Source of the DNA: Deltaproteobacteria bacterium
GTDB lineage: Bacteria; Desulfobacterota; Syntrophia; Syntrophales; UBA2210
DNA length: 9,355 bases
Assembly: GCA_019313735.1 (NCBI GenBank)
Contig: JAFDAR010000076.1
Coordinates: 1-9,355, forward strand
Reading direction: 5' to 3'
Part shown: one piece after another, positions 6,275 to 9,355 of the stretch
How the letters are laid out: each line of letters begins with the position of its first letter
Numbering within the stretch: the stretch's first letter is position 1
Translations under genes and position numbers: made by a program
Notes under the pieces: generated by a model
Databases searched by the model: none
What the model saw: the letters and a program-made list of their open reading frames with translations, nothing else
Told to the model about the DNA's origin: nothing

Positions 6275-6373
6275 CTATTGGAATAAGGGCATAATGGATT
6301 ATATTTAGTGGTGATTCCTGCTCGTTACTTTCAAGAAAAAGAAAATCCGGCATTGTCCCTCATCTGCCAGGTA

Positions 6374-6697
6374 TCACTTCCCTAAGGTCTCTCTGGCAAT
6401 GACAATCCGTTGAACCTCCGACACCATATAGCCATATCCGCCGTGAATCTGAAGGGCCTTATACGCAGCCCTGTTCGCCAGCTCAGACGCAAAGAGCTTT
6501 GCCATGGAGGCCTCTTTTGTGAAGGGAACTCCCATGTCTTTCCGGTTGGCCGCTGACAGGACAAGCCAGTATGCCGCTTCGATCCGAGTGGCCATGTCGG
6601 CTATCATCCACTGTATCGCCTGAAAGGAACTGATCGCCCTGCCGAATTGCCTGCGATTTCGAGAATAGTTGACGGCCTCGTCCAGGCATGCGCGCGC
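6374..6697 (-). pseudogene. acyl-CoA dehydrogenase, C-terminal part, internally deleted
   Basis: This 107-codon stretch continues the acyl-CoA dehydrogenase after the frameshift. It covers the C-terminal helical domain (ARACLDEAVNYSRNRRQFG, then WMIADMATRIEAAYWLV and ASMAKLFASELANRAAYKAL). It runs to the second family signature, QIHGGYGYMV, and then jumps straight to SEVQRIVIARETLGK and the stop. In butyryl- and short-chain acyl-CoA dehydrogenases about 20 residues lie between these blocks, including the conserved YRDA and YEGT motifs. The glutamate of YEGT is the catalytic base that abstracts the alpha proton. The gap maps to about 6421/6422 and is in frame (about 60 bases). Even with the frameshift repaired, the product would lack its catalytic residue. 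The piece has no ribosome binding site of its own. Confidence 0.8.
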
Positions 6698-7454
6698 GAT
6701 TGATTCCTAATGATTGTGACGCGATTCCTATCCGACCACTGTCCAGCGCTGTCATGGCGACTTTGAATCCCTGGCCTTTCTTTCCCAGTAAATTTTCCTT
6801 TGGAACTCTGCAATCATCAAAGATAAGTTCAACCGTGTCGGATGCGCGAAGACCCATCTTCTCTTCTCTTTTCCCGATGGAAAATCCCGGCATCCCTTTT
6901 TCGATGAGAAAGGCCGACAGGCCTCGATTGCCCTTCTGAGGATCGGTACGCGCGATCAGGTTAATAACATCGGCATAACTGCCGTTGGTGATAAAGATTT
7001 TTCTCCCGTTGATAAGATAATGGTCATCTTTTTCCTCGGCACGGGTTATCATGCTGCTCGGATCGGAACCGGCATCAGGTTCCGTAACCGCGAAGGCGCC
7101 AAGTTTTTCACCGGCGGCAAGAGGTAGCAAGTATTTTTGTTTCTGTTCTTCGCTGCCGAAGCGAAGAAGAGGTTCCGTTGAGAGATTTGCCACGGACATG
7201 GTGACTGCCGTGGAAGCGCAGGCATAAGCGATTTCCTGCAGTGCGAGCGAATAACTCACCGTTCCCGCGCCGGAACCTCCATATTCTGGAGGAACCATCA
7301 TGCCCATAAGGCCGAGTTTGCCCATTTTTCGGATTACTTCCGCCGGGAATATTTCATTCTTATCACGTTCGCAGGCATAGGGTTCGAGCTCCTTTTTCGC
7401 AAAGTCTTTTGCCATCAATCTGACCATTTCCTGTTCGCTTGTCAATTGAAACAA
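6483..7454 (-). pseudogene. acyl-CoA dehydrogenase, N-terminal part, frameshifted
   Basis: Residues 1-251 match a short-chain acyl-CoA dehydrogenase: the N-terminal helical domain (MFQLTSEQEM onward), the FAD/substrate signature FAVTEPDAGSDPSSM, the central beta-domain (KIFITNGSYADV) and the start of the C-terminal domain (ALDSGRIGIASQSLGI). The enzyme would use FAD to convert a short acyl-CoA such as butyryl- or isobutyryl-CoA into its 2-enoyl-CoA. After SLGI at about 6702 the frame is lost. The cause is a tandem duplication of four bases (GATT GATT at 6698-6705, AATC on the coding strand). Removing one copy restores SLGI-ARACLDEAVNYSRNRRQFG, a perfect family continuation. The roughly 70 residues encoded from 6701 to the stop at 6483 are therefore out-of-frame nonsense. 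The TTG start follows a strong AGGAGGA. Rejoined with the downstream piece the protein is about 358 residues, against the usual 380. Confidence 0.85.
6698..6705 (-). repeat. 4-base tandem duplication causing a frameshift
   Basis: Two adjacent copies of GATT (plus strand) sit exactly where the acyl-CoA dehydrogenase frame breaks. With one copy the translation reads smoothly from SLGI into ARACLDEA; with two it shifts. This is the pattern of a slippage duplication or of a sequencing/assembly insertion. Confidence 0.75.
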
Positions 7455-7461
7455 GGTGCAT

Positions 7462-7468
7462 TCCTCCT
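7462..7468 (-). promoter_or_regulatory. ribosome binding site setting a TTG start
   Basis: AGGAGGA on the minus strand lies seven bases before TTG at 7454. The ATG between them is out of frame with the acyl-CoA dehydrogenase, so TTG is the likely initiation codon. The site overlaps the stop codon of the regulator gene, which suggests coupled translation. Confidence 0.6.
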
Positions 7469-8018
7469 ATGGAATATAGACTATGACCAGAAGCTCAGCG
7501 GTCTCTTTTGTGGGATTGCTCAATTTATGATGGAGGGCGGAATTGAAATGGATGTACCCGCCCTCTTTCAGTTTTGTCACGTTATCCCCGATTTGGATTG
7601 TAATGCCGCCCTTTAAGACATAGACAAACTCTTCACCTTCGTGGTGGTACTCAACACCCTTATGCTGTGTTTCAGGATCAATCGTCACGAGATATGCCCT
7701 CAGGTGCTTATCTGAGCCGGGACGGGACAGGGCAGTATACGCATAGGAATCCACCCTCTTCTTGTGACTTTTGACCCGCCGCCGGGAGGCCTTTTTTTCT
7801 TCCGCGCTCTCAAGCTGGTCAACATCTATCTTGAAGATATGACTGAGCTGTATTACCAGCGACACGGGGGGGACAGTATTGTCATCCTCTACTCTTTTCA
7901 ATATATCGGGAGGATAGCCCGTCTCATGCGCCAGTTCTTCCAGGGTTAATTCCTGTTTTTCCCGCAAGGCCCGTACCCTCTGGCCAAAGGACTTCCACTT
8001 TTTTTCTTTTTTGGGCAT
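7467..8018 (-). CDS. XRE-family regulator with C-terminal cupin domain
   Basis: This 183-residue protein has an N-terminal helix-turn-helix of the XRE type at about residues 10-65 (FGQRVRALREKQELTLEELA opening, then ILKRVEDD). A basic linker with EEKKASRRRVKSHKKR follows at about 73-90, then a cupin_2 beta-barrel at about 105-183. The cupin carries the HHEGEEFVYVLKG metal-binding motif and a second motif, GGYIHFNSALHHKLSN. Regulators of this layout bind DNA through the HTH and a small ligand through the cupin. A position inside the operon between catabolic genes suggests local control of the operon, possibly in response to an acyl-CoA or acid; the ligand is unknown. The ATG at 8018 is preceded by GGAG inside the end of the thiolase gene. 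Its TAG stop overlaps the ribosome binding site of the acyl-CoA dehydrogenase. Confidence 0.88.
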   Translation of the reverse strand: MPKKEKKWKSFGQRVRALREKQELTLEELAHETGYPPDILKRVEDDNTVPPVSLVIQLSHIFKIDVDQLESAEEKKASRRRVKSHKKRVDSYAYTALSRPGSDKHLRAYLVTIDPETQHKGVEYHHEGEEFVYVLKGGITIQIGDNVTKLKEGGYIHFNSALHHKLSNPTKETAELLVIVYIP

Positions 8019-8022
8019 AATA

Positions 8023-9210
8023 TTACTCCATTTGGATAATCATGGTGACTGCCTCACCGCCACCGAGACAGAGTGAAGCCTCCCCCATCTCAAGGTTTTG
8101 CCGCCTCATTTCATGGATGAGTGTTGTCAGAACCCGGGCGCCCGACGCGCCAATCGGATGACCAAGTGCAACCGCACCGCCGTTTACGTTTACCTTTTCG
8201 TGGTCGATACCGAGGTCTCTCATGATGGCAACCGTTGATCCCGAAAAGGCCTCGTTGATTTCATGCAAATCGATATCGGCCATTTGAAGGCCCGCCTTCT
8301 TGAGTGTCTTCGGAATAGAATTGATGGGAGCCATGAGGACATGCTCAAGCTTGATTCCAGCTGCTCCGTATGCATAAATTTTCGCGAGAACAGGAAGACC
8401 CCGATCCTGCGCTGTTTTGCGTGATGTGACCACAAGGGCCGATGCCCCGTCACTGATGACAGAAGAATTCCCGGCAGTGGCGTAGCCCTCTTTCTGGAAG
8501 GCGGGTTTCATTTTAGAAAGGAGTTCCATGCTGGTAAACCTGGGGCCTTCATCGGTATCGATGACAATGGGTCCCTTTCGTCGATCCTGAGATGCGACAG
8601 GCACGATTTCCTCGGCAAACGTTCCCTTTTCGACCGCCTCAGTTGCCCGTCTGTAGGACTCGCAGGCAAACACATCCTGATCCTCTCTGCTGACCTTCCA
8701 TTCTTCTGAAATAATGTCGTTAGTGACGCCCATGTGAAAATCATTAACGACATCCCAGAGTCCGTCATGCACCATATGGTCAATAAGGCCGCCCGTCCCC
8801 ATTCGAATCCCGAGACGCGAATTGGGGAGATAATGCGGCGCCGCGCTCATATTTTCCATACCACCGGCTACCACAAGGTCCGCAAAACCTGTCTGGACGT
8901 ACTGTGCCGCCAGCATCACTGCCATAAGACCGGAACCGCATACCTTGTTGACGGTGATCGCGCACCTCTCGAAGGGAATACCCGCCTTGATGGAGGCCTG
9001 TCTCGCCGGGTTTTGCCCATATCCGCAGGGGAGAACCATACCCATAATGACCTCATCAATATTTTCCTGTCTAAGGCCAGCCCTTTTTATCGCTTCTTTA
9101 ATGACAACGGCGCCGAGCTCTGTAGCCGGAATCTTACCCAGGCCGCCCTGAAATGTTCCGAGTGGTGTTCTGCATGCGCTTACAAGCACCACGTCACTAT
9201 CGTGTCGCAT
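8023..9210 (-). CDS. acetyl-CoA C-acetyltransferase (thiolase)
   Basis: This 395-residue protein has the usual length of a degradative/biosynthetic thiolase II and looks complete. The nucleophilic cysteine is at about residue 91 (VNKVCGSG). The NEAF motif, the histidine in GHPIGASGAR and the C-terminal catalytic cysteine in CLGGGEA are all present. Thiolases of this family cleave acetoacetyl-CoA (or another 3-ketoacyl-CoA) with CoA to give acetyl-CoA, or run in reverse, in the cytoplasm. As first gene of the operon, ahead of an acyl-CoA dehydrogenase and an acyl-CoA mutase, it most likely performs the last step of short-chain beta-oxidation. Its last codons (ATGGAGTAA) supply the GGAG ribosome binding site of the next gene four bases downstream, so the two are probably translationally coupled. 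Exact chain-length preference cannot be read from the sequence. Confidence 0.93.
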   Translation of the reverse strand: MRHDSDVVLVSACRTPLGTFQGGLGKIPATELGAVVIKEAIKRAGLRQENIDEVIMGMVLPCGYGQNPARQASIKAGIPFERCAITVNKVCGSGLMAVMLAAQYVQTGFADLVVAGGMENMSAAPHYLPNSRLGIRMGTGGLIDHMVHDGLWDVVNDFHMGVTNDIISEEWKVSREDQDVFACESYRRATEAVEKGTFAEEIVPVASQDRRKGPIVIDTDEGPRFTSMELLSKMKPAFQKEGYATAGNSSVISDGASALVVTSRKTAQDRGLPVLAKIYAYGAAGIKLEHVLMAPINSIPKTLKKAGLQMADIDLHEINEAFSGSTVAIMRDLGIDHEKVNVNGGAVALGHPIGASGARVLTTLIHEMRRQNLEMGEASLCLGGGEAVTMIIQME

Positions 9211-9355
9211 ATAAATTCCCTCCTCACATGTTTTAGCTTGAGACCTCTGCATAATGTCCCCTTTTGCCCAATTTCTGCGTCAGTCTCAAATTTTAATCCT
9301 CGAAATATCCAATATATTCCTGTGGTTAAAATTCTCGCCTTCCTTGAACTTGAAC
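9211..9355 (-). promoter_or_regulatory. leader of the thiolase-mutase operon
   Basis: This stretch lies upstream of the first operon gene and should hold the promoter, although I could not pick a convincing -35/-10 pair. On the minus strand a TAAAAT box occurs near 9290, but no good -35 sits 16-18 bases before it. An imperfect inverted repeat pairs AATTTTAATCC (9289-9299) with GGTTAAAATT (9324-9333), with one unpaired base, and AT-rich half-repeats lie in its loop. The hexamer TTGAAC is directly repeated at 9344-9355 at the window edge. The inverted repeat could be an operator, an RNA leader hairpin or part of a dispersed repeat. Confidence 0.3.
9218..9225 (-). promoter_or_regulatory. ribosome binding site of the thiolase
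   Basis: The minus strand reads GAGGAGGG seven bases before an ATG at 9210. This places the thiolase start at 9210 rather than at an upstream in-frame start near 9252, whose extra 14 residues do not resemble a thiolase N-terminus. Confidence 0.7.

Noticed and set aside
6261..6353. N-terminal extension of the mutase from an ATG at 6353
   Set aside because: It has a modest GAGGG site, but the family N-terminus begins at the GTG at 6260 behind a much stronger AAAGGAGGGG, and the 31 extra residues match nothing I recognise.
2326..9355. Cobalamin riboswitch, tRNA or CRISPR array
   Set aside because: I looked in the leader and intergenic gaps and saw no B12-box-like conserved sequence, no cloverleaf with a T-loop GTTCRA context, and no regularly spaced direct repeats.

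Overview
The window (GC roughly half, all convincing genes on the minus strand) reads as one accessory catabolic operon plus a short downstream gene group from an anaerobic bacterium. Gene content and protein style resemble syntrophic or sulfate-reducing Desulfobacterota (Syntrophia/Syntrophobacteria type). That placement is inference from protein resemblance only: the window holds no rRNA or other phylogenetic marker.

Layout in transcription order (right to left). A leader with an imperfect inverted repeat (9211-9355) precedes an acetyl-CoA acetyltransferase-type thiolase (8023-9210). An XRE/cupin regulator (7467-8018) and an acyl-CoA dehydrogenase (6374-7454, broken) follow. Next come the large subunit of a coenzyme B12-dependent acyl-CoA mutase (4775-6260, broken in two places), the separate B12-binding small subunit (4285-4686), the mutase chaperone GTPase MeaB (3279-4262) and an ATP:corrinoid adenosyltransferase (2728-3282). 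About 400 bases with only two gene-like remnants follow, then a small membrane protein (1963-2325) and an ACT-domain malic enzyme (587-1951). The last 586 bases hold a 24-bp perfect palindrome inside a larger diverged inverted repeat, and a doubtful small ORF.

How the genes fit together. The mutase would be annotated by default as methylmalonyl-CoA mutase. However, the two positions that separate mutase specificities (Tyr89 and Arg207 in the Propionibacterium enzyme) are Phe89 and Gln207 here, with His244 kept. That is the isobutyryl-CoA mutase pattern. With an acyl-CoA dehydrogenase and a thiolase beside it, and no propionyl-CoA carboxylase or methylmalonyl-CoA epimerase in view, the simplest reading is a module converting isobutyryl-CoA to butyryl-CoA and feeding it into beta-oxidation. 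MeaB and the adenosyltransferase would load and protect the cofactor. The regulator may sense an acyl-CoA or related ligand.

The main oddity is damage limited to two adjacent genes. The acyl-CoA dehydrogenase carries a 4-base tandem duplication (frameshift) and a deletion of about 20 codons that removes the catalytic glutamate. The mutase large subunit has lost about 40 and about 155 bases at two sites, each shifting the frame. All other operon genes look intact. This is either recent decay of the pathway or a local assembly fault; the sequence alone cannot decide.
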